Assembly (NCBI GenBank): GCA_038093515.1
Contig: JBBPSI010000081.1
Location: forward strand, 1 to 64,000
Direction: 5' to 3'
Origin: Butyriboletus loyo
Taxonomy: Eukaryota; Basidiomycota; Agaricomycetes; Boletales; Boletaceae
DNA: 64,000 nt
The position numbers and the translations under genes are program-made. The notes below the pieces were generated by a model that was not told where the DNA came from, did no database searches, and worked only from the letters and a program-made list of their open reading frames with translations. Numbering within the stretch: position 1 is the first letter of the stretch; each line of letters opens with the position of its first letter. Below are positions 7,700 to 19,903 of the stretch, piece after piece.

Positions 7700-9461
7700 A
7701 TGACCCGCTCTGACGCTGGGCTGCCTGTTTTCCTTCAAGGTGACAAGATGGGTCGCTTTCCGCACGATACCGCACAATATGGCCATCGTCGTAGGCGCTT
7801 CTGGCATGGAGTAGCCTTCGTCATGCTCGCTTTGTTGTTCTCAGCGAGTTACTTCCAGCATGAGCGCTGGCACTGGTGCTCGGGCTCGCCATCCAAGGTC
7901 GTGGCGACCGATATTGAATTGCCCAAGGAAGTGCAACAGGCTTGGGCTGGTTACTCTCCATACTTCCCGGCTGCGGAGTACACAACGCCACCTGAGCGCT
8001 GCGAGGTTGTTCAGGTACATTACTCCCGTTCCAATTCGTTTTCCAGTATCTCAAACAGACATGGTAATCTAGGTCAACTTGGTGAGTAACCTGCGGTGTG
8101 GCCCAGATTCAATGTGACAGGGTACCAGCTCCAGAGACATGGCTCGAGATTGCCCACCGCAAAGAAATCGAAGCAGATCAAAGAACGCGTCCAGAAGCTT
8201 ATAAATGCGGGGTCTTACTCTGGAAAGAAGTACCAGTTTCTGAGAGAATTCGAGTGGGATTTGGGTGTAGAAGACCTGCTTCCTCTTGGTGCGAAGGAGT
8301 AAGTGCGGCCCATCTTAATTTGCTCTCCTGATCGAGGATTTTCAGGGCTTTCGACTCTGGCTTCGAACAATATCTGCGGTACAAGCGCTTGGTCAAGGAC
8401 GACCAGTTGCCCTTCCTAAGGGCATCAGGCAGTGAGCGTGTAGTACACTCTGCCGCGAACTGGACACAAGGTTAAACTTCCCCCCTGCTTTTTGATGCGC
8501 ACTGATCTAACTTGTCATGCCAAGGTTTCTCTGCTGCCAGTGGGCACGTGTACTCACCAGGCGTATCAGTTATCATCTCGGAGGAGATCGGTGTAAGTAC
8601 TTGCGTTTGCAGAAACGTGGTGACCAGTGCTCACTCTCACCATCACAAGGTGAACAACACGTTAGAAGACTCAAGGTGCCCCAATGCAAAAAGTAATAAG
8701 AAGCCGGGAAAAGCCTGGCGTGACAGGTTCGCCCCGCCGATTGTGGAGAGAATGAACGAGGCTGTCTCAGGCGCGAAGCTCGACAATGGCGACGTCGTAA
8801 AACTCATGCCTTTGTGTGCCTTCGAGACGGTCTTCCACGAAAGTGCAAGTCCATTCTGTGGTTTGTTCACTGTAGAAGAGTGGCAAGCGCGCGAGTACTA
8901 TGACGATTTGCGGAAGTATTACAAGACCGGGTAAGTCACTGGCTTTTTGGACGCAAGTTTTACTGAAATCTCTGTGGTAGGCACGGTAATCCGCTGGGCC
9001 CCGTCCAGGGTGTTGGATATGTGAACGAATTGCTGGCTAGGTTGACAGGCCAGCCCGTCCAAGATGAGACGCAAACGAATCACACCCTTGACGCATCGCC
9101 AGTTACCTTCCCCCTCGATCGTAATTTCTACGCCGATTTCTCGCACGGCAGCCACATGGTCGCCGTCTATTCCGCGATCGGACTCTTCCATCCTGACGAG
9201 CCACCAAGGACCGACAGACTGGATCCAGCGCGAACATGGCGGATTTCTAGAATGACACCCTTTTCTGGACGCATGGTCACGGAGAAGCTGCGGTGCGACG
9301 ACGGTGGGGAGTACGTCAGGATACTGGTCAACGATGCGGTCCAACAGCTAGAGTTTTGTGGCGCAAACGAGGATGGATTGTGTGCGCTGAGCGCATTCGT
9401 GGATAGTCAGGCATACGCCCGAAATAACGGAAACGGTGACTGGGAGAGATGTTTTTCTTGA
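7700..9461 (+). CDS. Membrane-anchored histidine acid phosphatase (phytase-like), copy 1, catalytic Asp changed
   Basis: Seven exons join cleanly: 7700-8014, 8073-8081, 8129-8298, 8346-8470, 8525-8592, 8650-8930 and 8981-9461 (482 aa). A short N-terminal tail and one membrane segment (FWHGVAFVMLALLF) suggest a type II anchored or secreted enzyme. The phosphate-binding LQRHGSRLPT motif is intact and its reading depends on the 9-nt microexon GTCAACTTG. Fungal phytases use an HD pair as proton donor. Here the pair is HG (H378-G379, bases 9144-9149) within FSHGSHM, whereas copy 3 has FSHDNHM. The fold is otherwise full length. Loss of the Asp should strongly reduce phosphatase activity, so this may be a binding protein, a neofunctionalised copy or an early pseudogene. 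An in-frame ATG also exists at 7682. Confidence 0.85.
8073..8081 (+). other. 9-nt microexon of phytase copy 1
   Basis: GTCAACTTG (Val-Asn-Leu) lies between a TAG acceptor (intron 8015-8072) and a GTGAGT donor (intron 8082-8128). Including it yields the family-typical QVNLLQRHG. Copy 3 has the identical microexon at 55759-55767. Confidence 0.8.
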
Positions 9462-10096
9462 CGTTGGACCTTGTTTTGATTCCCCGTAGTGTCATTCCCT
9501 CCCCCCAAAATGCCGTCACCACCTAATGCACAATTGCACCCTCGGCTCGTAATTCTCTATATTTTAATGACGAGACACCTGGGGGATCTAGCTATAGAAC
9601 GTAGTGTATCTATGTGTAGAGAACCTTTAAAACAATCACAATTGCATTGTATAAAAGTGTAGCAGGTAGACGTGTCGTCGATGGGTGGTGAAAAATCGCC
9701 ATGTATGGGCAGATCCAAAGCAATTTGGTGCATCAGACGTCCGCGTCAGATCTCAGACTCAAGGTAATGGACAAATTGGACTTGGTGAAGGTGCACGAGC
9801 CAACGTGTAAGAAGAGGTTGACTTACGGTTCAAGCGATCCACACGTTTGAGATCAAATGGTCCGAATGCATATACTTTGATCGACGCACAAGGTAATACA
9901 TCACTTTTTTTGTTATGTTAACTCACCAGTATCTCTACACTTCCTCGTTCGATGCAGGAAACGAATCGCATTAAATGAATTCAGTACTCTACAAACCAAC
10001 ATCATGTGGGTAACAAGGAAGAAAAGTAATGCATGCACAATGAATATCGCGTCCGTATGGTGTATCTAACCACATTCGCGTCTAAAATTCCCGTTC
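9462..10096. other. Intergenic, no feature seen
   Basis: A moderately A/T-rich interval between the convergent phytase copy 1 and ISWI genes. No open frame of note or repeat was recognised. Confidence 0.6.
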
Positions 10097-13000
10097 CTAT
10101 GTCTTCTTTTTCTTATGCGACTTTTTGGGCGCGGTTGAAGCAGGCGTAGAGGATCTCGATTCCTTGAGTTCGTCTTCCTTTTGCACGTCTTCCAATCCTC
10201 GTTTCTACAAACCCAACCAAACAGGTGAGTAACCCTCAGGACGGAGAACAAAAGACCCACCTTTCCTCTCCCCTTCGACTTCACCTCCTGTTGTGCTAGC
10301 GCCTCTGCTTCTTTTTCGATCATCCCCAACAACGTATTACACCTCCGCTGCAACTCTTGCGTGGACCGACTTTTGAAAAACCAATCGAACCGAAAGACCG
10401 GAAACTCGGAAATATCCCGCTTCATGCACTCATACACGTCCTCGACACGCATCCCGTAATGGTTCAATCGACAGAGTAAGTACCGATCTTCTTCTTCGGA
10501 ATAAACCTTCCCCTTAGTCGTGGGATAGTTGAGTTCGAGTTCCTGCATCGGGTGTTTGACAGAGCTGATTTTTTTGGCAAGGAGGTGTTCGAGGTTGGAC
10601 CTTTTGTTGCGCTTAGCTTCGCCTTCGGCGATGCGAGCGGCGATGCGGGGGTGTTCGGCAAGTTCTTTCCAATGTTTCTTAAAGTAGGTGTAGTACCGTT
10701 TTACTGCTCTCGCATCTTTGTCCTGGATCTCGGAAGCGAGCAGGTCATATTCGTCCGTCCTAAACGCAGGGCACAAAGATCAACGTCAAATCGAACGATA
10801 AGGAGTACGAAAGTATCAACATACCATCCATAGTTCTCCAACGCACGGACAAATTGCTGGAAGTCTCTCCGACTCCAGTCGTGGAATCCGGCTTCCGTAT
10901 ACTCCTCCTTCAACGCTTGCTCTTCTTCGGTAAGCGGTTCGGCTGCGAAGCGGGCACAGGGCGTGTCAGTGTCATCTATGGATCACCAATTATGTGTAGG
11001 TTTACCCGTATCGATGAACTCTTGAGCCGCAGCCCGCTCCGTCTCGAGTTTCTCTGGCGTGTCTTCAGGCCCTGGAGGTTCTCTCGCAGTTGCGGCAATA
11101 CCGTTCAAGCGCTAGAGTGACGTTCAATTACAACGTCTTATGACGGTGATTACTATAGATACCTTGAACACGGCCAGTTCCCTCTCCTGAAGCTGAGCTA
11201 GCGCTGGGTCAAAAAATTGGAAGTCTTGACTGCGAAGAAAATCACGGTACCATCAGCACAGGATGGCCCACGACGACTCTGCAATGCACTCACATCTGTA
11301 TCTGCTTCGGCGCACGCGGCATCTTCGGCGCTTTCTCCGTCTTGGACGGTCCAGCGCGTAATGTATCCTTGAAATAGCTATCCACCGAATAATTCATCTT
11401 CCTCTCCCGCTTCGATAACGAGAGCATATTCAAGTTGAGCGTCTTGCGTCCACCAACCCGGAAGTCTTCGCCTTCCCATTGTTGCAATGAACTATCGGAT
11501 TTGAAGTTACTGAGGTCTTCGAGGTTGAGGCCTTCGTATTTGCTGTTGAGCTCTGCAGTACGCTCTTCGCCGCGCTGAATGACAGCTTCAATGTCACCAT
11601 TAATAAGCATTCTGGCAACAGAGATCTTAATGACATCGCCGACACGTGTTATAAATACTTACTCGTCGGAGGAGTTGATGATCTTCTCCGCGCCGAGCGT
11701 AATCATGTCAAGGAGCTCGTCTTTGCTCGCAGCTGAGTTCCAGGACACATGAAGTTAGGGCCGTCAGGATCGGAAGTAAGGATACTTACATTTAGACTGT
11801 TGCTGTCTACCCTGTTGAATGACAAGCTGGTCAAGACGAAGCTTTTGCGCGGCGCGCTCAAGCATACGTTCCTCGACACTACCCTCCGTAATGAAGCGGA
11901 ATACATACACTTGCTTCGTCTGTCCGATGCGGTGGGCACGGTCCATAGCCTGCAAGTCAGCTTGTGGATTCCTAGGCCAGTGGTGAGCACGTTCCATGTT
12001 CGTTGATCGACGATCAAAAATCTCACCAATCACTATCGTAGAGAACGACAATATCCGCGCTCGTCAAGTTGATGCCAAGACCTCCAGCGCGGGTAGTCAG
12101 TAAAAAGATGAACTTTTCACTATCTGGTTTATTGTACTCGTCGATTGCGACGATCCGGTCGTCGTGCGCTGTGCTACCGTCAATGCGGCAGTACTCTGGG
12201 GGTGAGCAGCCACGTCAAAAAGTTCTGTAAGTACCTAAAATCGCATGGGAACGTACTGAATCCACGGAAGAGGCAGTAATCTTCTAGAATGTCCAGAACA
12301 CGGCTCATCTGACTGAATATCAATACCCTTGATCCTTTGACCCTTAAGGACTTGAGCAATCTGTCCAATATGATCATCTTTCCCGAGTTCTCTATGAGAT
12401 GTTCGTCCGTGGTGTACGGCGGACCTGGCTCCTAATCACGCAAGAAAAGTTGAAGCATATTCCCAACTGATAGGGTAAGTGAGGACTGACTGCACCATCA
12501 AACAGATAGGGGTGACATGTTACTTTCCGGAGCTGACATGATGTGAGATAGGGTACCCTGACATTGGCCATAACACGTACCTGCATGACCATGTTCATCA
12601 GACGAGTTTTTCCTTCTTTCTTGCCCGTTAATCCTTTTGGAAGAAAGCTCAGGTCGAATCATTCCATGACAGCGGAAGAATAAACCATTGACAGCATCTA
12701 TATCCTTTTCCAAGACGGAGCGATACCACTTCCGCTGCATCTCAGTGAGACCGACGTATATGTTTATTTCCTTCTCTGAAGCCAGATTCAATCACCAAAA
12801 AGTGCGAGGTAAGGAAAGAGTGACTTGCTTGGAAGAAGGCTCTTCTCCACGTCGGACTTGACACGACGCAGGAGGAAGGGTCGTAATATCTTGTGCAATG
12901 CTTCCACAACTTTCTTGCTCTTCTCCTCTTCGCCATCAGTACCAGCATCGTCCTTGTGAAGAAAAGCGTCGAGATCGGCATAGTCGGAAAATATTTCGGG

Positions 13001-14468
13001 GCAAATGAAATTGAGGAGAGCAAACAACTCTTTCAGGTTATTCTGAAGGGGGGTACCCGTGATCAATAGACGACCACGGGACATGAAGGCGCGAACGATC
13101 TGGGCAAGAATCGAGTCGACGTTCTTGATACGGTGGGCTTCGTCGATTACGATATATTCAAACGAGAACTTCTTCAGCGCCGACTTTTCTATGAGGCAGA
13201 TCTCATATGAGGTGACACAGACATCGAAATCTTGCGGGATAAGTCGATTGGTAATCAGTTCAGCACGCTCTTCTTTGCTGCCAGTCAGAACCACGACGTT
13301 CACGTCCGGCGTCCACTGTTCGAACTCCCGAGCCCAGTTCTGGAGTGTCGACTTGGGTACGACAATCAGATGAGGGCCGTGGACAGCACGATAGTGTCTA
13401 AGATAAGCAAGGAATGATATAGTTTGCAGTGTTTTACCAAGACCCTTTAGGTATGGTTGAGCAACTACGAGGTGTGTACTAGTGAAATACGCACCATTTC
13501 ATCGGCAAGAATACCGTTCAGACCATTGTGATATAACGAGACCATCCAATTCAACCCCTGTAGTTGGTACGCTCTCATGGTGCCGATGATAACTATACGA
13601 GAGTGAGTAGAGACTTGGCGATAAATAAGAGAGAACGGACAGCTCGGTGATTCTTCAAAAACGTAGGGCTGATCATCTCCTTCAGCGGCTAGTTCTCCGT
13701 CTTTAAGCATTTCCTCGTCTTCCTCTTTCTCTGACTTCCTGTGGCGAGCGCTTTGGTCTCTGGATGATGATGAGCATGTGGATACGGGTGACTGGAAGGT
13801 GATGCCTACATAGGTTTCTTGCGACCTCTCCCTCGTTGTTTTGGTTGTGCATCCAAGAGAGCGGCATACTGAGGATCGCGAGCTTTCTGCAGATGTACGG
13901 GGATGAGTAGACGCTGCGGACACGTGAACACGACTGACCTTGATATCAACAAAATACTTGAAGAGGTCTGTTTGACCCAGCAGGTAAGAGTAACGCTTTA
14001 CAGCGTCAGAAATCTGTACACTATGAGTATACGATGCACAATATTATAACAAGAAATATACCTTTGCCTTGTCCATCTCCTGTCTCTTTACGTGCAGCTG
14101 GCTTTCGTCCGCTTTTCGTTTTTGCTTCTTCTGCTGCCTCTCTGCGGACTGCTGTATTTTTGCCAATTTGGATGGCGACGAGCTGCTTGCGACGGGTTCC
14201 TGAAGAGGTAGGATGTCAACCTGAAGCGGTTCGCTGACCATACATGAACGAGCATACGGACCTGGTCCTCGTCGCTCTGAAGTTCGTCTTCTTCCATGCT
14301 CGCGCCCCCGTCGATGTACTCGCTCTCGCCATCGTCCGCGCCCTCGCTTTGCTATTCCGTCCGAGGTCACACACGTGAACATAGCGCCACCTAGTAAGGG
14401 GACAGGTTACTTGCCTGTCTTGATACGATGTTGCTTGGAATCACGTCACTCAATACGTCTTCGTCCAT
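10097..14468 (-). CDS. ISWI-family chromatin-remodelling ATPase
   Basis: A multi-exon gene reading from ATG 14468 to TAG 10097. The order is: acidic N-terminus ([10 protein letters not shown]), a charged helical region, the SNF2 ATPase with [10 protein letters not shown] (DEAH box) and [11 protein letters not shown], the helicase C lobe ([16 protein letters not shown], then [10 protein letters not shown]), and then HAND, SANT and SLIDE regions ([41 protein letters not shown]). The tail is Lys-rich (KSHKKKKT). HAND-SANT-SLIDE identifies ISWI (yeast Isw1/Isw2, animal SNF2H), which slides and spaces nucleosomes. The first intron appears to use a GC donor (CAG|GCAAGT). No disruptions were seen. 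Whether it is the Isw1 or Isw2 orthologue cannot be decided here. Confidence 0.92.
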
Positions 14469-15410
14469 CGGTGCTGATGCGTCCTGGGCGATGCTGTCAG
14501 TGGTGCAAAGGAGAGCAGATCGAAAAACAAACGGTCAAAGTCATGTCGCTCGTCGTGGTCAAACAGGACGCTGGTTGTGACAAGGTGACAAGTCGCGAAA
14601 TGTTGTCACACCACTCGCAACTTGTACAGTCACTGCATGAGTCACTGTGATCACTACAAAGTCTTGCGAATACAACAGTCCTCCTGTTTACTATCCTGGC
14701 TCGCACTAGGTATCACAGAGGTACCCAACCACGACTCACTGAACAGTGGAACACAAGTACATGGATAGTTCTTCCGGATTCTTGGTATTTAGACTCGTAG
14801 ACGGCTTTTGTTTTTTCCCGAGCAGCATTTCCATTTACCGCCACCGTGTTCATTATTATGTGACGCGACCAATGGAAGACACGGTGGCCTGTGCTGAGGA
14901 CGCGAAAAGCACGAGGTACAATCTGACCCTCCCCGTACCAGAGCATACCAAAATACTTGTATCGCATTTGTTCGTTATATACCAATCAGTCAAGCTATAC
15001 GACCCTTCTCAATCAATGCACTTTCGGTGAGTGATCGGATCATCTCAGGCAATTCAAACACTGTCGTTACTTTTTGTATCCAATGACTCGGATGCCACAA
15101 CTTGCCTTTCATATTAACCGTTTCTCAGAACGTCAACTCCAATGGCACGGTGGGGCTCGCAGATTGGCATGGAGGGACTCGTCACACACCTACTGCTAGG
15201 CATCCGCGAGCCTTGCCCGTGAAAGATTTGTTGCTTCACCCAATGTAACCCGTGGTGCAATCGTACTCGAATTCCCGATCTCGGATATCTGTGGCACAAC
15301 CAATCCTTGCGTCTCAACTAAGACTGCAGATCGGGATGTACGTCCCGTCCTGTTCAGGCTATGGTCACAAATGACGGAATAAACGAAGCGCTCTTCCCCT
15401 TAAGACGTTG
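14469..15410. other. Intergenic, no gene recognised
   Basis: Only short overlapping frames on both strands without domain signatures. It contains the 5' flank of the ISWI gene. Confidence 0.5.
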
Positions 15411-15504
15411 GTAAAACAGTTGCTGGTTTCCGATGCTAACCGAGTGTAGCCGAGCGCTACAGACTGCTAACCGGTGGTTCCGACCAATAGCCGTTTCACT
15501 GATG
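15411..15504 (+). repeat. Short interspersed repeat, copy a
   Basis: A unit of about 94 bp from GTAAAACAGTTGC to CACTGATG. Its ends form an imperfect terminal inverted repeat (GTAAAACAGT...TCCGA versus GTGAAACGGC...TCGGA). Internal ACCGAGTGTAGCCGAG is shared by all four copies. No coding capacity. Confidence 0.7.
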
Positions 15505-15610
15505 CTGACTTGAATCATGTCTGTTCAACCAGTCAAGCAAATCATGGACGATACCAATAGACGTATTTGAACTAAGTACTACATGGAAATCTGACTATAG
15601 GGCGGTCCGG

Positions 15611-15714
15611 ATCAGTGAAACGGTTATTGGTCGGAACCACCGGTTAGCGGTTTGTAGCAGTCTGCAGCACTCGGCTACACTCGGTTAGCGTCGGAAACCA
15701 GTAACTGTTTTACT
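15611..15714 (-). repeat. Short interspersed repeat, copy b (inverted)
   Basis: Reverse-orientation copy of the 15411 repeat, about 106 bp away, so copies a and b can form a large hairpin. Confidence 0.7.
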
Positions 15715-15718
15715 GCCG

Positions 15719-15813
15719 CATCAATGAAACGGTCATCGGTCGGAACCAACGGCTAGCAGTCTGTGGCACTCGGCTACACTCGGTTAGCATCGGAAACCAG
15801 CAACTGTTTCACC
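15719..15813 (-). repeat. Short interspersed repeat, copy c (inverted)
   Basis: Second reverse-orientation copy, directly behind copy b and head to tail with it. Confidence 0.7.
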
Positions 15814-15829
15814 GATGTTTCCTCTCTTA

Positions 15830-15961
15830 GGCCCTGTCCAGTCTGGCTCGCTTACCTCGGGTAGGCACATCTCAGAGTGATCATGTGATCTGCTTACATC
15901 ACTATTCTACCCAAGGAACAACTTGCCTACCCGAGGTTAGATAGCCAGACTGGACAGGGCC
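15830..15961. mobile_element. 132-bp MITE, PIF/Harbinger-like (TTA target duplication)
   Basis: Terminal inverted repeats of about 38 bp begin GGCCCTGTCCAGTCTGGCT and face each other, with inner parts ACCTCGGGTAGGCA versus TGCCTACCCGAGGT. TTA at 15827-15829 and 15962-15964 flanks the element. 3-bp TTA/TAA duplications are typical of PIF/Harbinger MITEs. No coding capacity. It sits about 80 bp upstream of the DUF6534 gene start, so it could affect its promoter. Confidence 0.75.
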
Positions 15962-16041
15962 TTAATCATCCTCCCTATCGTTTCCCCTGGTTTATCCTCT
16001 ATCGTCATCCCTCCCTTTCCTCCCATCACATAATTGTTGAT

Positions 16042-18152
16042 ATGACATTCCTCATCGATTCAACATTCGGTGCCCTCCTTCTCGGCGGGTTCTGTGCTGC
16101 AGCGTAAGTATCCATTCTCACCATGTCGATGCATGTCCAACCCTGCTCCAACTGTAGTATGTCGGGGGTTGTGGCCGTGCAGACTTTCCTCTACATCAAG
16201 TTGTTTCCGCAAGATTCTGTGAGGGTCAAAGCCGTTGTAAGTCGCCTTGCATGGTCCCGCCCAACGCCCTGACCTCACGTCGTGATTAGGTTGGAGCAGT
16301 GTGGTTAGTCCCCGCTGCTGTGAACTCGAATCTATCGGTATTCAATCTTCTTCCCTTAGGATGCTCGACACCACGCACAGCCTATTGGTCTATACATCAA
16401 TCTGGATCTATCTAATCACGAATTACGGCAATGAGACGAAGATAGACACAATCCCAATGTACGTTTGCGACTTTGCCATTCATTCACTGGCATGAAACGG
16501 ACATCCTTTAGCCCACTAGCAGTATGTACATTCTGATCCTTCTCACTTACCCGTCTAATTTTAATGTCGTAGTTGACGGTCATAACTACCGTGGGTGGCC
16601 TCCCTGTACTCTTGCGCGATAACCTCATTACTGTGATTCAGGCAATCCTGACGTTCATCGTACACTGGTATAACGCTTTCGCAGACGCCGCCCTGTTAGT
16701 TTACTGACCCAGTTGCTAGTTTTTTCTCGCATCGCATCTACAAACGTGAGTAGTATATCATTATCCCGAACAAAAAAACTTACGCTTTCCTAGTGAGCCG
16801 ACAGCAATGGCGATTCACGGGGTTAATCGTGAGCGCCTACTTTGCCTGGAATTGGGACCTGAGACCCGGCTGACCGAAATTCTAATCAAAGTTGACGTTA
16901 GCGTTCTTTCGTCTTTGTACGTACCCATGATTTCTTCCATCAACACATCAATGACTCAGATAAATTAGGTTGCGCATCAGGTAAAGGAGATCGAATCATG
17001 AACCACCAAATTCTCGTTAAATTCTTTCATCCCAACTTTCAGTCACAACAGCCGAGATGTAAGACATATCCTCGCCTAGAAGGCCATGGCCGTGAATTTA
17101 ATATGTTACTTAGGATACACATGAAAACATTTACGGCATTCAGGGCAAAATTCCGAGTAAGCTTGGCTATGGGCATGTATCGTGTGTGACAAGTCTCACC
17201 ATCTTATTCTCGCAACAGTGGGTCTTCACCCTCGGCCTAGCCATGTCATGCCTCGTAGATATTTTGGTCACGGGGTTCTTGACTCATTCGCTGAAGACTC
17301 TCCAGAGCGACAAGAGGGCATCGACGAGGTAAGCATTCAGTATCTCCGGAAACCTTGACTACCGACGCTATCGCGCCACAGCTTGGACCGCGTCATTGGC
17401 GCGGTGGTCCTGTATACATTTGAGACCAATCTGTTGACAAGGTGAGGTCATTTTATGTTGTGTTTCTCCTCGCTCAAACGCTCTCCAAGTGCTGCGACGA
17501 TCGTGTCGATGGCTTGCGTAAGTACCAACCCGTGGAATCTTCTGGAGTTCTGACTGTCATCCAAGTGGCTCACAATGCCTAACAATCTTGTTTTCATGGG
17601 ACTTCATTTCTTTATCAGTAAGTGTGGGTAGATGTTTTTATCATTTTGACTCTTGATCTTTCCTGATGAGGTCTTTGCAGTGTATGCAAACTCGTTGCTT
17701 GCCACGTGAGTTTCGAGACTGTTTGTCACGTCATGGCGCGTCACCGATTGCCACCAGGCTGAACACGCGTAAACAACTTCAACACCAACGACAACGTGCC
17801 GCCTCTGCGGATTTCCCTGCAAGGCTCCCCCGATTCTCCAGTATACCACGGAGAACGATGGGTAAATTCTCGGTGGGTTTATTCTCCAATGTTGCCAGGT
17901 GATCGATGCTGACCGTTCGTTTAATTGCGCAATGAGCCCGCTACACCTACCAAGGTACGTTGTCGCCTCCGGGGCATTTTTGATCAAAAGTGTACTTATC
18001 CCTGGTTGATGAACCAGCTCGAAATCACCGTTGAGAAAACGGTCGAGGTTGGGGGCGACGAGTCCTCGCCATCGCAGAGCTCCAAGCACATGTCGATTAT
18101 TGAACCCGAGCTCGAACGATTCCCATGCGCGCACCGCCTCGACACCATCTAG
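16042..18152 (+). CDS. DUF6534-type multi-pass membrane protein
   Basis: Start ATG 16042 follows a short TA-rich leader. Exons encode successive hydrophobic segments: MTFLIDSTFGALLLGGFCAA, a second with VAVQTFLYIKLFPQD, later segments near WMLDTTHSLLVYTSIWIYLI, TVIQAILTFIVHWYNAF and WVFTLGLAMSCLVDILVTG, then the family-typical LYANSLLATLNTRKQL. A basic Ser/Arg tail and an acidic end (EPELERFPCAHRLDTI) follow. Proteins of this kind are abundant, multi-copy and of unknown function in Agaricomycetes, and are receptor-like in topology. An interval of about 300 nt (roughly 16920-17218) between two transmembrane exons is unusually long for an intron here and may hide an exon. Splice sites are approximate. 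Confidence 0.8.
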
Positions 18153-18690
18153 CGCACCATATCCTGTCCTGTTCATGTGGCCTGTTTTAAGAATGCCAAC
18201 CTATCTTTGTAATGTCTCGCGTGTCGCATTTTCCTGCATCCCGCATCTTTTACGTTTTATATCATATACATACCACGTATGATATATACCCGCTTTTCGT
18301 GATCTCTTTTCTCCCTCGTCTCGTCGCATTTGTTTATGATCTCTGAATGGTCATCATCCACCCCTTTATGCCTTTTTGTTCTTTTTTTATTCCTTATATC
18401 GATTGACTGGCACGTATGGCACCTTGTTGCCTGGTGCTCCAGGCTCAAGCGTAACCTACATTAAGCCTCGGAAGCTGGAGGAGAACCAGTGATGACGAAT
18501 TGTATGATATTTGGCATCTTTTCTTTTTGACCTGTGTTATAATTTGGTCCCGAAATATACAAGATTAATCATTTTTTCGACGTATATCTTCCTTTTGTGC
18601 CAGGCATCCTCCAATCACAACCTCCCACGCAGAGTGATGTTGTACACTACTACCTTTGCAGATTTGATCCTCAAGTTAATGTACTAATCA
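18153..18690. other. Intergenic, no gene recognised
   Basis: A/T-rich 3' flank of the DUF6534 gene with a small palindrome (CATATACATACCACGTATGATATATA) near 18264-18290. No coding signature. Confidence 0.5.
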
Positions 18691-18784
18691 GTAAAACAGT
18701 TGCTGGTTTCCGATGCTAACCGAGTGTAGCCGAGTGCTACAGACTGATAGCCGTTGGTTCTGACTAATAACCGTTTCATTGATG
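18691..18784 (+). repeat. Short interspersed repeat, copy d
   Basis: A fourth copy, same orientation as copy a, from GTAAAACAGTTGC to CATTGATG, 3.3 kb away on the other side of the DUF6534 gene. Confidence 0.7.
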
Positions 18785-19174
18785 TATTGCACGGCCTGTA
18801 GATACAGTCGATACGCTCATATAATGCATAACGGCGGTTCCTAATGACCGTTAAGCGAGACTAGGTTTAGTCAAGGTTTGGGTCACCCTGAGTGTAGGGT
18901 TTATGAATTATGAACATATCGACTGCAGTTCAACGCTACAATTATGGCACAGCCTCTCTCCTGACGGACGTCAGTAGGTTCAGGCTGATCAGAAGATTCT
19001 GATCTGCTCACAGATTCTCCCATGAAAAATTTACCCTCGACAACACGAACGTTTCCGGTAAGGAGTTGCGGAGTGCCATGCTGACTCGCCCGCTTGGCAA
19101 GAAACCTTGCCCTGTATAACCATCCTCGAGACGGCTGATCTTGCCGTTCAAGAGATGAGACGAAGAGCTGTTTG

Positions 19175-19480
19175 CTATCGCTGGCCAAGCGAGGGACTGG
19201 TTGCGAACAAGTGTTTGTTTTCGACCGCGATGCTCGGAACTGCTTGCAATACAATAGCAGCAACGAGAGCAAAGATACCATAAATAGACGAGGTTGTACC
19301 AATCACAACGGTGCCCGGATTGCCCATCTGCGTGAGCTACACGTGAGAGGCTACAACACCGGAGATAAGTACTTGATCACAGTCGGAGAGCCAGAATCCG
19401 AAGTGACAAACGGAAGTGATCGCGGCAACGAAAGCAGCGTTCCCCTGGCAGTGCCTTCTCCATGTCGATGTAGTCGGGAT
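19175..19480 (-). CDS. Possible small membrane protein, fragment
   Basis: Minus-strand reading gives NAAFVAAITSVCHFGFWLSD, a possible short intron, then TVVIGTTSSIYGIFALVAAIV and a stop at 19175 after ATSPSLGQR. Two hydrophobic helices with small residues look like the end of a transporter or small membrane protein. The 5' end could not be found and the family is not recognised. It may be a remnant. Confidence 0.3.
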
Positions 19481-19903
19481 TATAGGGTACGTGGGTGAGG
19501 AAGGTAACAAGCATATTTTGTGTGAATCAAACCGCGGCCCGATGTACCGTTTGTTCTGAATAGAATGCTGTCCCTAGAAGGAACAAGCTTTGCGGGCCAG
19601 ACGCACAATTTAGCGAGTTCTGTATGTAATCCTCACCTTCTCGACGAACGGATTTGCCCACTGAGTGCGTGAAAGTGGTACCTGTTAGAAATCATGATCT
19701 TCGACGTCCGGTATACTGGGGACACGATTCCGATTTTACCATGGCGAGTGATGCTGAAGTTGACATAGATAAATGCATACACCTTAGGTAAGCATCTCGT
19801 AGCTTCGATGACGTAATCTTTGGATCCGACTTACCTAATCTACAGACCCTTCAAATGTGTTTGCACCCGAACGACCATCATCGATTCACCTACGCTTTGC
19901 AGT

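Noticed and set aside
10552..11120. Plus-strand frames of 88-93 aa over the ISWI C-terminus
   Set aside because: Antisense shadows of the HAND-SANT-SLIDE exons.
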